Part shown: piece by piece, positions 1 through 8,560 of the stretch
Layout: each line of letters opens with the position of its first letter
Numbering within the stretch: the first letter of the stretch is position 1
NCBI RefSeq assembly: GCF_000701445.1
Contig: NZ_JNIX01000003.1
Span: forward strand, 1-64,000
DNA from: Brevundimonas bacteroides DSM 4726
Lineage (GTDB): Bacteria > Pseudomonadota > Alphaproteobacteria > Caulobacterales > Caulobacteraceae
Length of the DNA stretch: 64,000 nucleotides
Direction: 5' to 3'
Made by a program: the position numbers and the translations under genes
The notes under the pieces: model-generated
The model's database searches: none
Told to the model about the DNA's origin: nothing
Seen by the model: the letters and a program-made list of their open reading frames with translations, nothing else

Positions 1-407
1 CCGCCGATGTCGTACAGGACATTGGCCATCAGGGTGACCGACTCGATGTCGCCTTCCGGCGAGAAGCAGCCGCCCGTCGCCGGCGTCACATTGCACAGAC
101 CCGACGGAACATTGTTGTTGGCCCGACGAACCGTGCCCACGTCACCCGAGCGGTAACCGCCCTCGAGCTCCACACGCCAGTTCGGGTTGAAGCGATAGCC
201 AAGACGCGCAAACGCCGCCCAGCCATTGTTCACTTCATAGTTCCAGTTCACGCCCGTCGTCGAAGACTCGGCGTTGATGTCGTCCATCTGGTGATAGCCG
301 GCGTCAATCGCGCCATACCACCCATCCGGCTCAGCCGAAGCAGCACCAGCCGACAGGGCCAGAGCCGCCGCCGCGCTGGAAGCCAGGAACAAGGTCTTGA
401 AACGCAT
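1..407 (-). CDS. OmpA-like outer-membrane beta-barrel protein, N-terminal part (runs off window)
   Basis: The reading frame starts with ATG at 407 and runs off the left edge, so only the first 135 codons are seen. It opens with a signal peptide (MRFKTLFLASSAAAALALSA, with a likely AxA cleavage site just after it) followed by GWYGAIDAGYHQMDD, typical of the first strand of small OmpA/opacity-type barrels. Alternating aromatic and polar residues follow (WAAFARLGYRFNPNWRVELE). It probably sits in the outer membrane. The C-terminal peptidoglycan-binding OmpA domain seen in many relatives would lie outside the window, so the full architecture is unknown. It is divergent from the neuB-like gene. 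Confidence 0.75.
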   Translation of the reverse strand, partial: MRFKTLFLASSAAAALALSAGAASAEPDGWYGAIDAGYHQMDDINAESSTTGVNWNYEVNNGWAAFARLGYRFNPNWRVELEGGYRSGDVGTVRRANNNVPSGLCNVTPATGGCFSPEGDIESVTLMANVLYDIG

Positions 408-650
408 GGGTGTGAGCCCTCCGCAGCCACAATTGATCTCATGGGGCGGTCCGACCGCCTTGGAGGGGTCATAACAGCGTTGCAGCACGAGGTCGATAGG
501 GTCCCAGCAGGGCGCGAGCGTCGCGGCCGGAGCGTGGCGTTGAAGCTACAGGGGAAATCAGACAGCTGTGCCGTATCGGCCCTTTCTTCGCACGAAACAA
601 TGAGGCGCCCACGGGTTTGTCGCTGGTGCGAACGCGGCTATGGCTCACCC

Positions 651-1733
651 ATGAGCCAGACCGATGCGGGTTGCGAGATCATCGCGGAAGCGGGCGTCAA
701 TCATGACGGCGACCTCGACGAAGCCCTGCGCTTGGTCGCCGCTACTGCGAGCGCGGGGGCCGATACCGTCAAGTTCCAGACGTTCGACGCCGACGAACTC
801 GCCACGGCCACAGCCCCGACTGCCGCGTATCAGGTCGAGGCCGGCGAAGGGGCCGAGCAGGCCGCCATGCTGCGGCGGCTGGCGCTTCCCCTGTCGGCGT
901 GGAAGCGCATCGCCCGCGAAGCCGAGGCGTGCGGTATCGCCTTCCTGTCCACGCCGTTCGATGCCGCCTCGGCGCGGTTCCTGATCGACGAAACCGGGAT
1001 GAAGCGGATCAAGGTCGGCTCCGGCGAATTGACCAACCTGCCCCTGCTGCTCGATCTGGCCCGGCTCGGACGGCCGATGCTTCTGTCGACCGGCATGGCG
1101 ACGATACAAGAGGTGTACGACGCCCTTGGAACCCTTGCGTTCGCGTCGCTGGCCGGGTCCAGCGAGCGACCGTCGCTCGATGGCGTTCGGCGTGCCTATG
1201 CGGCCCCGGAAGCGAAGGCCGTTCTGTGCCGGACCGTCCTGATGCAATGCGTCACCGCCTATCCGGCACCCTACGACCAGGCCAATCTGCGTGTGCTGGA
1301 TACCTATGCGGCGCTGGGGGTCGTTCCCGGCTATTCGGATCACACCCTCGGCACCGATACAGCGCTGGCCGCCATCGCGCGGGGCGCGCGGGTGATCGAG
1401 AAGCACCTGACCATGGACCGGACCCGCCCCGGGCCGGATCACAAGGCGTCCCTGGAACCGGACCAGATGGCGGCGCTGGTGACCGGAGCCCGGCGCTTCG
1501 CGCAGATGCTGGGTTCGGATATCAAGGCACCGGTCGAAGCCGAGGTCGGCAATATGGCGGTGGCCCGACGCGGTCTGGTGGCCATTCGGAACATCCGGAC
1601 CGGGGATACTCTCTCCACTGAAAACATAGGGCCGCGGCGTTCGGGCGGCGGCGCACCTCCGTCGGCCTTGTGGGAGCTCCTCGGCCGGACGGCCCAACGC
1701 GATTACAATGTCGGCGACTGGATCGAGCCGTGA
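651..1733 (+). CDS. N-acetylneuraminate/legionaminate synthase family protein (NeuB/LegI-like)
   Basis: The 360-residue product is of usual NeuB length. It condenses a 2-epimerised N-acetyl sugar with phosphoenolpyruvate to make a nonulosonic acid. The N-terminal TIM barrel shows EAGVNHDGDLDEALRLV, DTVKFQTF, IKVGSGELTN, LSTGMAT and GYSDHTLG. The C-terminal SAF/antifreeze-like domain is seen as ARRGLVAIRNIRTGDTLSTE. I chose ATG 651 because family homology begins directly after it; an open frame extends upstream without family similarity. It overlaps the next gene (the stop TGA lies within GTGA). Context with NeuC-, LegB- and PtmE-like genes favours legionaminic acid over sialic acid, but substrate choice is inference. 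Confidence 0.9.
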   Translation: MSQTDAGCEIIAEAGVNHDGDLDEALRLVAATASAGADTVKFQTFDADELATATAPTAAYQVEAGEGAEQAAMLRRLALPLSAWKRIAREAEACGIAFLSTPFDAASARFLIDETGMKRIKVGSGELTNLPLLLDLARLGRPMLLSTGMATIQEVYDALGTLAFASLAGSSERPSLDGVRRAYAAPEAKAVLCRTVLMQCVTAYPAPYDQANLRVLDTYAALGVVPGYSDHTLGTDTALAAIARGARVIEKHLTMDRTRPGPDHKASLEPDQMAALVTGARRFAQMLGSDIKAPVEAEVGNMAVARRGLVAIRNIRTGDTLSTENIGPRRSGGGAPPSALWELLGRTAQRDYNVGDWIEP

Positions 1734-2887
1734 GGCGGATCGGCGTCTTCACCGGCACGCGCGCCGAGTACGGCCTGCTCCGCCCCGTCCTGACCGTGCT
1801 GGAGGCCTCGTCGTCGCTGGAACCCCGGCTGATCGTCGGCGGGACGCATCTGTCGGCGCGACACGGGGCGACCCTGTCCGAGATCGAGGCGGACGGACGC
1901 GGTGCCGACGCCAGGATCCACCTTTCGATCGCGGGTGATGACGGCGTCTCGGTCGCGGCGGACATGGCCGCGACGCTGGCGGGCGCGGCGACGGCCTATG
2001 CCGAACTGGGACTGGACGCCGTGCTGATGCTGGGGGACCGAACCGAGGTGCTGGCGGCGGCGGCGGCAGCCGTTCCGCTTGGTCTGCCGATTCTTCATCT
2101 GGAGGGCGGGCACCGCACCGCCGGAGCCGTTGACGACGCGATCCGGCACGCCGTGACCAAGCTGGCCGCCCTGCACTTCACAGCGGCTGAACCCTATCGT
2201 CAGCGCATCCTGCAGATGGGCGAGGCCCCGGAGCGGGTCTTCACCGTGGGATCGACGGCGGTCGATACTCTGAAGGCGCTCGGCGAGGCTCGTGCGGGGG
2301 ATATCGAGGCACTGGCGGGACTGGATGTCTCGGGGGGCTTCCTTCTGGCGACCTTTCACCCCGAGACGCTCGGCGAACGGTCGCCAGCCGATCAGATCGC
2401 AATGTTTCTTGACGGCCTGTCGGAGGCTTTGGATCGGCCCGTGCTGATCACGCGCCCCAATGCGGACGCCGGATCGGCCGCAGTGAGGGCGGCGCTGGAC
2501 GCCTTCGCCGCCGAACGTCCACGGCAGATTCGGCTCGTCGAGTCGCTGGGGGCCGTGAACTATTTGAAGGCGCTGATCGCCTGCGACGCCGTGGTCGGCA
2601 ACTCCTCCAGCGGGGTGATCGAGGCACCCGCCGCCGGAACGCCGTCGGTCAATGTCGGGGCCCGTCAGGAAGGACGGCTGAAGCCTCCGAGCGTGATCGA
2701 CTGCGCGCTGGAACCTCTGGCCATCGCCCACGCCATCCGTCGGGCGACGGCCCCCGGAGCCAAGGCGGCCGCGCGGTCGCAAGCCCCCCCGTTCGGTGAT
2801 GGACGCGCTGGCCGCAGGATCGTCGAGATCCTCGAGCAGACCGACTTCGGAGGCCTCGCCCGCAAGCCCTTCGTCGACCGGCCCTAG
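1730..2887 (+). CDS. UDP/GDP-N-acetylglucosamine 2-epimerase, hydrolysing (NeuC/LegG-like)
   Basis: The 385-residue product has the fold of hydrolysing 2-epimerases. The start TGTRAEYGLLRPVL, the central GDRTEVLAAA, HLEGGHRTAGAVDDAIRHA and the late GNSSSGVIEAPAAGTPSVN are family hallmarks. It converts an NDP-activated N-acetyl sugar to the free manno-configured sugar used by the synthase encoded just upstream. The start is GTG 1730, overlapping the neuB-like stop by 4 bases, so translation is probably coupled. At its 3' end the stop codon overlaps that of the convergent cytidylyltransferase gene. With the LegB- and PtmE-like genes nearby, a LegG role (diacetamido-trideoxy sugar) is likely. 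Confidence 0.9.
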   Translation: MRRIGVFTGTRAEYGLLRPVLTVLEASSSLEPRLIVGGTHLSARHGATLSEIEADGRGADARIHLSIAGDDGVSVAADMAATLAGAATAYAELGLDAVLMLGDRTEVLAAAAAAVPLGLPILHLEGGHRTAGAVDDAIRHAVTKLAALHFTAAEPYRQRILQMGEAPERVFTVGSTAVDTLKALGEARAGDIEALAGLDVSGGFLLATFHPETLGERSPADQIAMFLDGLSEALDRPVLITRPNADAGSAAVRAALDAFAAERPRQIRLVESLGAVNYLKALIACDAVVGNSSSGVIEAPAAGTPSVNVGARQEGRLKPPSVIDCALEPLAIAHAIRRATAPGAKAAARSQAPPFGDGRAGRRIVEILEQTDFGGLARKPFVDRP

Positions 2888-3597
2888 CGGCGCACGCTGT
2901 CCAGCGGGGCGGCGGCGGCGCCCCGGACGTGCGGCCACAGGGCCTCGCAGATCAGGAAGTCGAAGGCCGTGTCGACGTCCCAGCCCCTCTCCGGCGGGAT
3001 GACCCAACCCAGAGTGCCGTCGCCCTGAAAGCTGCGGCGCTCGAGCAGCACTTCCGGTCGGCCCACGTAGACCGCGCCGTTGATGACCACGGGCTCGTCC
3101 GGTTCCGACGCGTTGGGGCGGAAGGTACGGTCGGGCTTCACCCGGCCATAGAAGGTCTGCGGCTTCAGGACCGGCGAAACGCCGATGACCGACGGCGCGC
3201 CGGTCTCGTGACAGAGGCGCACCGCCCCGTCGATGTCGGGACCCAGTCGCAGAGGCGAGGTGGGTTGGAGCAGGACGACATAGTCCCAGCGTTCGCCGAG
3301 CGTCGTCAGCGCATGCTCGATGGCGTCGATCACCGAGGCGTCGGGACCTGACAGGTGATCCGGCCGGCGAAACGGCGGGGCAAACCCCATGTCGGTCGCG
3401 ATCCGGGCCACCGTCTCGTCGTCGGTCGAAACGACGACCTGATCCAGCACAGTCGCCTCACGACAGGCTTCCAGCGTCCAGGCGATCATCGGCCGCCCCG
3501 CCAGCATGCGCGTGTTCTTGCCCGGCAGACCCTGCGAACCGGCGCGCGCGGGCACGATCCCGAGGACACGGCCGATGCTGGCCCCCTGCCCGATCAT
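2884..3597 (-). CDS. CMP-nonulosonic acid synthetase (NeuA/LegF-like cytidylyltransferase)
   Basis: The 237-residue product activates a nonulosonic acid with CTP. The N-terminal nucleotide-binding loop reads VPARAGSQGLPGKN; VVSTDDETVARIA and VVLLQPTSPLR follow, as in NeuA/LegF/PseF enzymes. The start at ATG 3597 places the family motif at residue 10; the frame is open further upstream but without family similarity. It is the only gene of the nonulosonate set on the minus strand, facing the NeuC-like gene with overlapping stops and divergent from the LegB-like gene. Whether it prefers legionaminic, sialic or pseudaminic acid cannot be decided from motifs alone. Confidence 0.88.
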   Translation of the reverse strand: MIGQGASIGRVLGIVPARAGSQGLPGKNTRMLAGRPMIAWTLEACREATVLDQVVVSTDDETVARIATDMGFAPPFRRPDHLSGPDASVIDAIEHALTTLGERWDYVVLLQPTSPLRLGPDIDGAVRLCHETGAPSVIGVSPVLKPQTFYGRVKPDRTFRPNASEPDEPVVINGAVYVGRPEVLLERRSFQGDGTLGWVIPPERGWDVDTAFDFLICEALWPHVRGAAAAPLDSVRR

Positions 3598-3700
3598 GGT
3601 CCGCTCCGTGACGCCTAGTGCGGCCTCCTTTAGACTCTGATTCGCGCAAGGCCTCGCGCGTTCGGCGCGGCCGCGTCTGGCAGGGCGGAACCGACCGGCG

Positions 3701-4717
3701 ATGACCGACACCTCGATCGCAGGCCCGATCCGCTCAAGCCTTGAGGGCCGCAGCGTTCTCGTGACCGGCGCGGGCGGCTTCATCGGCAGTCGACTGTGCG
3801 AACAGCTGGTCGAGGCGGGGGCATCGGTCCGCGCCTTGGTGCGCTACACCTCCGATGGCGAGGCGGGCTGGCTGGATCGCTCGCCGATCCGCAGGGACAT
3901 CGATGTTCGGCGCGGCGATCTGGCAGATCGGGACAGCGTGTTCGACGCTGTGCGCGGGACCGATCTGGTGTTCCACCTCGGCGCCCTGATCGCCATTCCG
4001 TATTCCTACCTCGCGCCCGAGAGCTATGTCCGGACCAACATCCTGGGCACGCTCAATGTGCTGCAGGCGGTGCGCGAGCTGGAGATCAGCCGGCTGGTGC
4101 ACACCTCGACCAGCGAGGTCTATGGCTCGGCCCAGGCCGTGCCCATGACCGAGGCGCATCCGCTGGTGGGGCAATCCCCCTACTCCGCCTCCAAGATCGC
4201 CGCGGACAAGCTGGCGGAGAGCTATCACCGGTCGTTCGCCACGCCCGTGGTGACATTGCGCCCCTTCAATACTTACGGGCCCCGCCAGAGCGCCCGGGCG
4301 GTGATCCCGACGGTGACGACCCAGCTCCTGGCTGGACGGACGATCCGGCTGGGCGACACTCGGCCGACGCGGGACTTCGTCTATGTCGATGACACGGTCG
4401 ACGCCTTCCTGAGGGCGGGGACCGTGGCCGGGATCGAGGGACTGACGGTCCACACGGGCACCGGCATCGAGACGCGCGTCGGCGACCTGCCCGCCCTGAT
4501 CGCCAGGGCCGCCGGATTGGACTTCACGGTGGAAGAGGACGCAAGCCGCCTGCGCCCACCCGCCAGCGAGGTCGAGCGGCTGTGCGCCGATGCCAGTCTG
4601 GCGCGCGAGCGGCTGGGCTGGGCGCCGCGCGTCCCGATCGAAGAGGGACTGGGCCGCGTTGTGGAGTTCGTGCGGGCGAACCCCGGCCTCTATCGCCCCG
4701 AGGAGTATGCGGTGTGA
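3701..4717 (+). CDS. NAD-dependent 4,6-dehydratase, LegB-type SDR
   Basis: The 338-residue extended short-chain dehydrogenase has the Rossmann motif TGAGGFIGS, the active-site region TSTSEVYGS and the catalytic PYSASKIAADK. It ends in the usual sugar-nucleotide SDR C-terminal domain. Overall it resembles LegB enzymes, which dehydrate GDP-GlcNAc or UDP-GlcNAc to the 4-keto-6-deoxy sugar that enters legionaminic acid synthesis. The neighbouring PtmE-like nucleotidyltransferase, which makes GDP-GlcN-type donors in Campylobacter, supports the GDP route. It overlaps the next gene by 4 bases. A general NAD-dependent epimerase role is the alternative. Confidence 0.85.
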   Translation: MTDTSIAGPIRSSLEGRSVLVTGAGGFIGSRLCEQLVEAGASVRALVRYTSDGEAGWLDRSPIRRDIDVRRGDLADRDSVFDAVRGTDLVFHLGALIAIPYSYLAPESYVRTNILGTLNVLQAVRELEISRLVHTSTSEVYGSAQAVPMTEAHPLVGQSPYSASKIAADKLAESYHRSFATPVVTLRPFNTYGPRQSARAVIPTVTTQLLAGRTIRLGDTRPTRDFVYVDDTVDAFLRAGTVAGIEGLTVHTGTGIETRVGDLPALIARAAGLDFTVEEDASRLRPPASEVERLCADASLARERLGWAPRVPIEEGLGRVVEFVRANPGLYRPEEYAV

Positions 4718-5775
4718 CCGGCGGAGGCGACATCACCGGCAATCTGATCGCGCCGGACGCGCCACTGCTGGCGGCCATCGAGCGGATGGACTCGGTCCGG
4801 AAGAAGCTGCTGGTCGTGGTCGATCCGGACCGACGGCTGCTGGGCACGGTCTCGGACGGCGACATTCGCCGGGGACTGATGCGCCGACTGACGATGGACG
4901 ACCGCATCGACGCGGTCATGAACGCCAAGCCGGTGGCCCTGCGGCTGGACGGGTCCGAACAGGAGGCGCTGGTTCGGCTGGCCGAGCGGGGCGTGAGCCT
5001 GGCACCGGTGCTGGATCGCAACGAACGGGTCGTGGGTCTTTATCCCGACGCGGTATCGGCGGGGGCGCGGCGGGACAATCTGGTGGTCATCATGGCCGGG
5101 GGACGCGGCGTGCGGCTGGCCCCCCTGACCCAGACCTGTCCCAAGCCCATGCTGAAGGTCGCGGGCCGGCCACTGCTGGAGACCATCATCGAGCGGTTGC
5201 AGACGCAGGGCTTTCACCGGTTCCGGCTGGCGGTGAATTATCTGGCCAAGGTCATCGAGGACCACTTCGGCGACGGGTCCGGCATGGGCGTCGAGATCCG
5301 GTACTTGCGGGAGGACCATCCGAGGGGCACGGCGGGGGCGCTGTCGCTGGTGACCGATCCGATCGACCAGCCCATGCTGGTGATGAACGGCGACGTCCTG
5401 ACCCGCATGGCTTTCGGCGATCTGGTCGACTTCCATGTCGAGAACCGGGCGCTGGCGACGCTATGCGTGCGCGAGCATGCGTTCCAGGCCCCCCACGGTG
5501 TGGCCGAGGTCGACGGCGTGCGCATGACGGCGCTGCGCGAGAAGCCGACTTTCCGCTGGCTGGCCAACGCCGGCGTCTATTGCCTTGACGGCCAGGTGCT
5601 GGACCGGGTTCCAGCCGAGGGGCCGTTCGACATGCCGGAGCTGCTGGCGTCGCTGGCGGCCGAGGGTCAAATGGTCGGGGCCTATCCGATCCATGAATAC
5701 TGGCTGGACATCGGCCGCCCTCCGGATTTCGAGAGCGCTCAAAGCGATTTCGGCGCCGTATTCGAACCGGCTTGA
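4714..5775 (+). CDS. CBS-domain sugar-phosphate nucleotidyltransferase (PtmE/LegE-like)
   Basis: The 353-residue product has two parts. Residues 1-120 form a CBS pair (KKLLVVVDPDRRLLGTVSDG, then SLAPVLDRNERVVGLYP). From about residue 125 a nucleotidyltransferase domain follows with IMAGGRGVRLAPLTQTCPKP and a metal-site region MLVMNGDVLTR. This order is that of PtmE/LegE, which forms the GDP-activated glucosamine used for legionaminic acid in Campylobacter. I chose GTG 4714, which overlaps the stop of the dehydratase gene, because the CBS homology starts directly after it. It is the last gene of the nonulosonate block. Confidence 0.82.
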   Translation: MTGGGDITGNLIAPDAPLLAAIERMDSVRKKLLVVVDPDRRLLGTVSDGDIRRGLMRRLTMDDRIDAVMNAKPVALRLDGSEQEALVRLAERGVSLAPVLDRNERVVGLYPDAVSAGARRDNLVVIMAGGRGVRLAPLTQTCPKPMLKVAGRPLLETIIERLQTQGFHRFRLAVNYLAKVIEDHFGDGSGMGVEIRYLREDHPRGTAGALSLVTDPIDQPMLVMNGDVLTRMAFGDLVDFHVENRALATLCVREHAFQAPHGVAEVDGVRMTALREKPTFRWLANAGVYCLDGQVLDRVPAEGPFDMPELLASLAAEGQMVGAYPIHEYWLDIGRPPDFESAQSDFGAVFEPA

Positions 5776-5952
5776 ACGACCGCCACCGTCTGGCCGCTTG
5801 CGATCAGCGCGGGCGCGCGTATGTTCGCGCGCGGGTGCGTCGTCTCTTTTCAGGTCAGCCGAACCGCGAGCCACGGATCGGCCCGCCGTCGGGCCTGCAT
5901 CGCGGCCGGGCACCAATGCACTGTTTCCTTCGACCCGAGTGAGCATCCCTTC

Positions 5953-6714
5953 GTGAGCCGCCATTTCCGGATCATCGGCGCCCTTCTGATGCGCGAGATG
6001 ACCACGCGGTATGGCCGTGAGGGGCTGGGGTTCCTGTGGGTCGTGGGCGAGCCTCTGCTGTTCTGCTTCGGCGTCATCATCATGTGGACGCTGATCAAGC
6101 CGGCCTATGAGCATGGCATTCGCCTGGGTCCGCTGGTCATGACGGGCTACATGTCGCTTCTGATGTATCGCCACATGATCAGCATTAGCCTGGGAGCCAT
6201 TCAGGGAAACATCGGCCTGATGCACCATCGCCAGATCGGCATCATGCACATCTTTCTGGCGCGCAACCTTATGGAGTTTGCCGGCGGCACCGCCGCGTTC
6301 GCGGTGGTCTATATCGTGCTCTTCGCCATGGGGCAGGTCGAACTTCCAGCCAACTGGCTGCTGCTCTACGCCGGTTGGATCATGGTCGGCTTTACGGGCC
6401 TGGGAGCTGCGTTGATCTTCGCCGGTCTGGCAATCCGCTTCGAGCTCATGGAGCGACTGGTACCTGTGCTGACCTACGCCATGATCCCGCTGTCCGGGGC
6501 CTTCTTCATGCTCGCCTGGATCCCGCAGCAGTATCGATACCTTCTGCTGCTGGTCCCGTTCCCCAACGCCATCGAGATGGTGCGCGACGGGGTTTTCGGC
6601 GAGTTCGTCCCGACCTATTACCACGCCGACTATGCGCTTCTGTCTGGCGCGGTCATGCTGTTCACCGGCATGATCCTGCTGTCCGGGGCCAAGAACCGGG
6701 TTGCCATCGAATGA
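5953..6714 (+). CDS. Polysaccharide ABC exporter permease (KpsM/BexB-type)
   Basis: The 253-residue inner-membrane protein has about six hydrophobic segments and the diagnostic stretch MREMTTRYGREGLGFLW followed by GEPLLFCFG, as in KpsM/BexB/CtrC permeases. It forms the channel of an ABC-2 exporter that moves finished polysaccharide across the inner membrane. I chose GTG 5953, which gives the short N terminus usual in the family; an in-frame ATG at 5821 would add 44 residues of unlikely composition. It overlaps the KpsE-type gene by 4 bases, and the ATPase gene follows, giving a compact export operon. Confidence 0.85.
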   Translation: MSRHFRIIGALLMREMTTRYGREGLGFLWVVGEPLLFCFGVIIMWTLIKPAYEHGIRLGPLVMTGYMSLLMYRHMISISLGAIQGNIGLMHHRQIGIMHIFLARNLMEFAGGTAAFAVVYIVLFAMGQVELPANWLLLYAGWIMVGFTGLGAALIFAGLAIRFELMERLVPVLTYAMIPLSGAFFMLAWIPQQYRYLLLLVPFPNAIEMVRDGVFGEFVPTYYHADYALLSGAVMLFTGMILLSGAKNRVAIE

Positions 6715-7874
6715 CCGAGACCAAACTCAACTACATCGGGCCGATCCCCAAGCTGCTCACGTTCGAGCGGGATCGTCCGGCCTGGTGGCGGCGCATTCCG
6801 GTCGCGGCCCTGATCGTGGTCGTCCTGCCGACGTTACTGGCGACCATCTATTTCCTGCTGATCGCCTCGCCCCGCTATGTGTCCGAGACGCAGTTCATTG
6901 TGCGCCAGGCGGGTCAGTCCACGCCATCGACGATCGGCGTCGCCCTGCAGGGCATCGGCATCGCCCCGACCCAGACCGACGCCTTCGCGGTGCATGAGTA
7001 CATCAACTCGCGCGATGCCTTGCGCGAGTTGTCGCGCCGCTATGACCTGCCGGCCATCCTGGGTCCGCGAGGGGCCGACGCCTTCTCGCGCTGGCCGCGG
7101 CCGTGGGAGGACCGGTCCAACGAGGGGCTGTACGAAGGCTTCCAGCGCTTCGTGACGGTCGGCTACGATTCCACGACCGGCATCTCGACCCTGCGCGTAG
7201 AGGCTTTCCGCGCCCGCGACGCCCAGGCCCTGACCGAGGCCCTGCTGACGGGCGGCGAGCAGCTGGTCAACCGCATGAACGAGCGGTCGTCGGCCGACGC
7301 GGTCGCCCAGGCCCAGCAGGCCCGCGAGGAGGCCCGCGCGCGTCTGACGGGCGCCCAACAGCAGCTGACGGCCTTCCGCAACCGCGAGCAGATCCTCGAT
7401 CCGCAGCTGGTCGCGCGAGAGAGTTCCCAGCTGATCGGCGGTCTCCAGGCCCAAGTCGCAGGCCTGCGCGCCGAACGCGCCCAGGTCGCGGCCGAGGCCC
7501 CCAACAGCCCGCAGCTGCCGACCTTCGACGCCCGCATCCGCGCCTATGAGGCCCAGATCGCCGCCGAGCGCGCCAACATGGCCGGCAACTCCGAATCCCT
7601 GGCGCCGATGATCAGTGTCTATGAGGACCTGGCGTTGGCCCGCGAGCTGGCCGACCGCGAGCTGACCCAGGCGACCGCCGCCGTCATCGCCGCCGAGCAG
7701 GAGGCGCGCCGCCAGAAGCTGTACCTGGACCGTGTCGTAGCCCCCAGCCTGCCCGACGAGCCGGCCGAGCCCAAGCGGTGGCTGGCCATCCTGACCGTGC
7801 TGGCCTCGTCGCTGCTGGTCTATGGCATCGGCTGGTTGATCTGGGCGGGCGTGCGCGAGCACCGCCAGGACTGA
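6711..7874 (+). CDS. Capsule export inner-membrane protein (KpsE/BexC/CtrB-type)
   Basis: The 387-residue product has an N-terminal membrane segment (about residues 28-50, VAALIVVVLPTLLATIYFLL), a long alpha-helical periplasmic part rich in Ala, Glu, Gln and Arg (about 180-340), and a second membrane segment near the C terminus (LAILTVLASSLLVYGIGWLI). The periplasmic start ASPRYVSETQFIVRQ is typical of KpsE/CtrB polysaccharide co-polymerases. In the family this protein bridges the ABC exporter to an outer-membrane OPX channel. No OPX gene is seen here. It overlaps both neighbours. Confidence 0.87.
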   Translation: MTETKLNYIGPIPKLLTFERDRPAWWRRIPVAALIVVVLPTLLATIYFLLIASPRYVSETQFIVRQAGQSTPSTIGVALQGIGIAPTQTDAFAVHEYINSRDALRELSRRYDLPAILGPRGADAFSRWPRPWEDRSNEGLYEGFQRFVTVGYDSTTGISTLRVEAFRARDAQALTEALLTGGEQLVNRMNERSSADAVAQAQQAREEARARLTGAQQQLTAFRNREQILDPQLVARESSQLIGGLQAQVAGLRAERAQVAAEAPNSPQLPTFDARIRAYEAQIAAERANMAGNSESLAPMISVYEDLALARELADRELTQATAAVIAAEQEARRQKLYLDRVVAPSLPDEPAEPKRWLAILTVLASSLLVYGIGWLIWAGVREHRQD

Positions 7875-8560
7875 TGGCCGCCGTGATGGAGGACATTGCC
7901 GCCTTGCCGGGTCTGCGCGTGCAGAACCTGGGCAAGACCTATTTCGGCGAGACCAAGCCCCTGTTCACGGGCCTGAACTTCGAGCTGGCCCGGGGCGGGC
8001 GCCTCGCCATCCTGGGCCGCAACGGCCAGGGCAAGTCGACCCTGATCAAGATGCTCGGCGGCGTCCTGCCTGAGACGGAGGGCCGCATCCAGTGGCTGAT
8101 GAGCTCATCGTGGCCCATCGGCTTCGGCGGCGGCTTTCAGGGCAGCCTGTCGGGGCTGGACAACATCAAGTTCATTTCGCGCATCTATGACCGGCCCTAT
8201 GCCGAGACGCTGGAGCGGGTCGACGACTTCGCCGAGCTGGGCTCGTCCCTGAAGCTGCCGGTGAAGCACTATTCGTCGGGCATGCGCGCGCGTCTGGCGT
8301 TCGGCCTGTCGCTGGCCATTGAGTTCGACTGCTATCTGATCGACGAACTGGTGGCGGTCGGCGACGCCCGTTTCCAGCAGAAGTGCCAGGCGGAGCTGTT
8401 CGAACGCCGCGCCCACCGCAGCTTCATGATGGCCAGCCACGACACCCACCTGATCGCGCGCCACTGCGACCGCGCCCTGATCATCGAAAGCGGCAAGGCC
8501 AAGATCTTCGAGGAAATCGACGAAGCGGTCGAGGTCTACACCTGGCTGAGGGCGGCGTAG
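7874..8560 (+). CDS. Polysaccharide ABC exporter ATPase (KpsT/BexA/CtrD-type)
   Basis: The 228-residue ATPase has Walker A GRNGQGKST, a degenerate signature YSSGMRARLAFGLSLA and Walker B FDCYLIDELVAVGD, in which the aspartate-glutamate pair characteristic of KpsT/TagH-type exporters is visible. It would dimerise and drive the KpsM-type permease encoded two genes upstream. The ATG at 7874 overlaps the preceding TGA by one base, and the following gene starts on the last base of its TAG, so the four genes appear translationally linked. Confidence 0.9.
   Translation: MAAVMEDIAALPGLRVQNLGKTYFGETKPLFTGLNFELARGGRLAILGRNGQGKSTLIKMLGGVLPETEGRIQWLMSSSWPIGFGGGFQGSLSGLDNIKFISRIYDRPYAETLERVDDFAELGSSLKLPVKHYSSGMRARLAFGLSLAIEFDCYLIDELVAVGDARFQQKCQAELFERRAHRSFMMASHDTHLIARHCDRALIIESGKAKIFEEIDEAVEVYTWLRAA

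Noticed and set aside
291..650. Upstream extension of the NeuB-like frame
   Set aside because: The added residues show no family similarity and overlap the OmpA-like gene and its promoter region.
645..1697. Long minus-strand open frame opposite the NeuB-like gene
   Set aside because: It is a shadow of GC-rich codon usage, with Arg-, Gly- and His-rich translation and no family similarity.
1703..3007. Long minus-strand open frame opposite the NeuC-like gene
   Set aside because: The plus-strand epimerase motifs are unmistakable, and the antisense product is low complexity.
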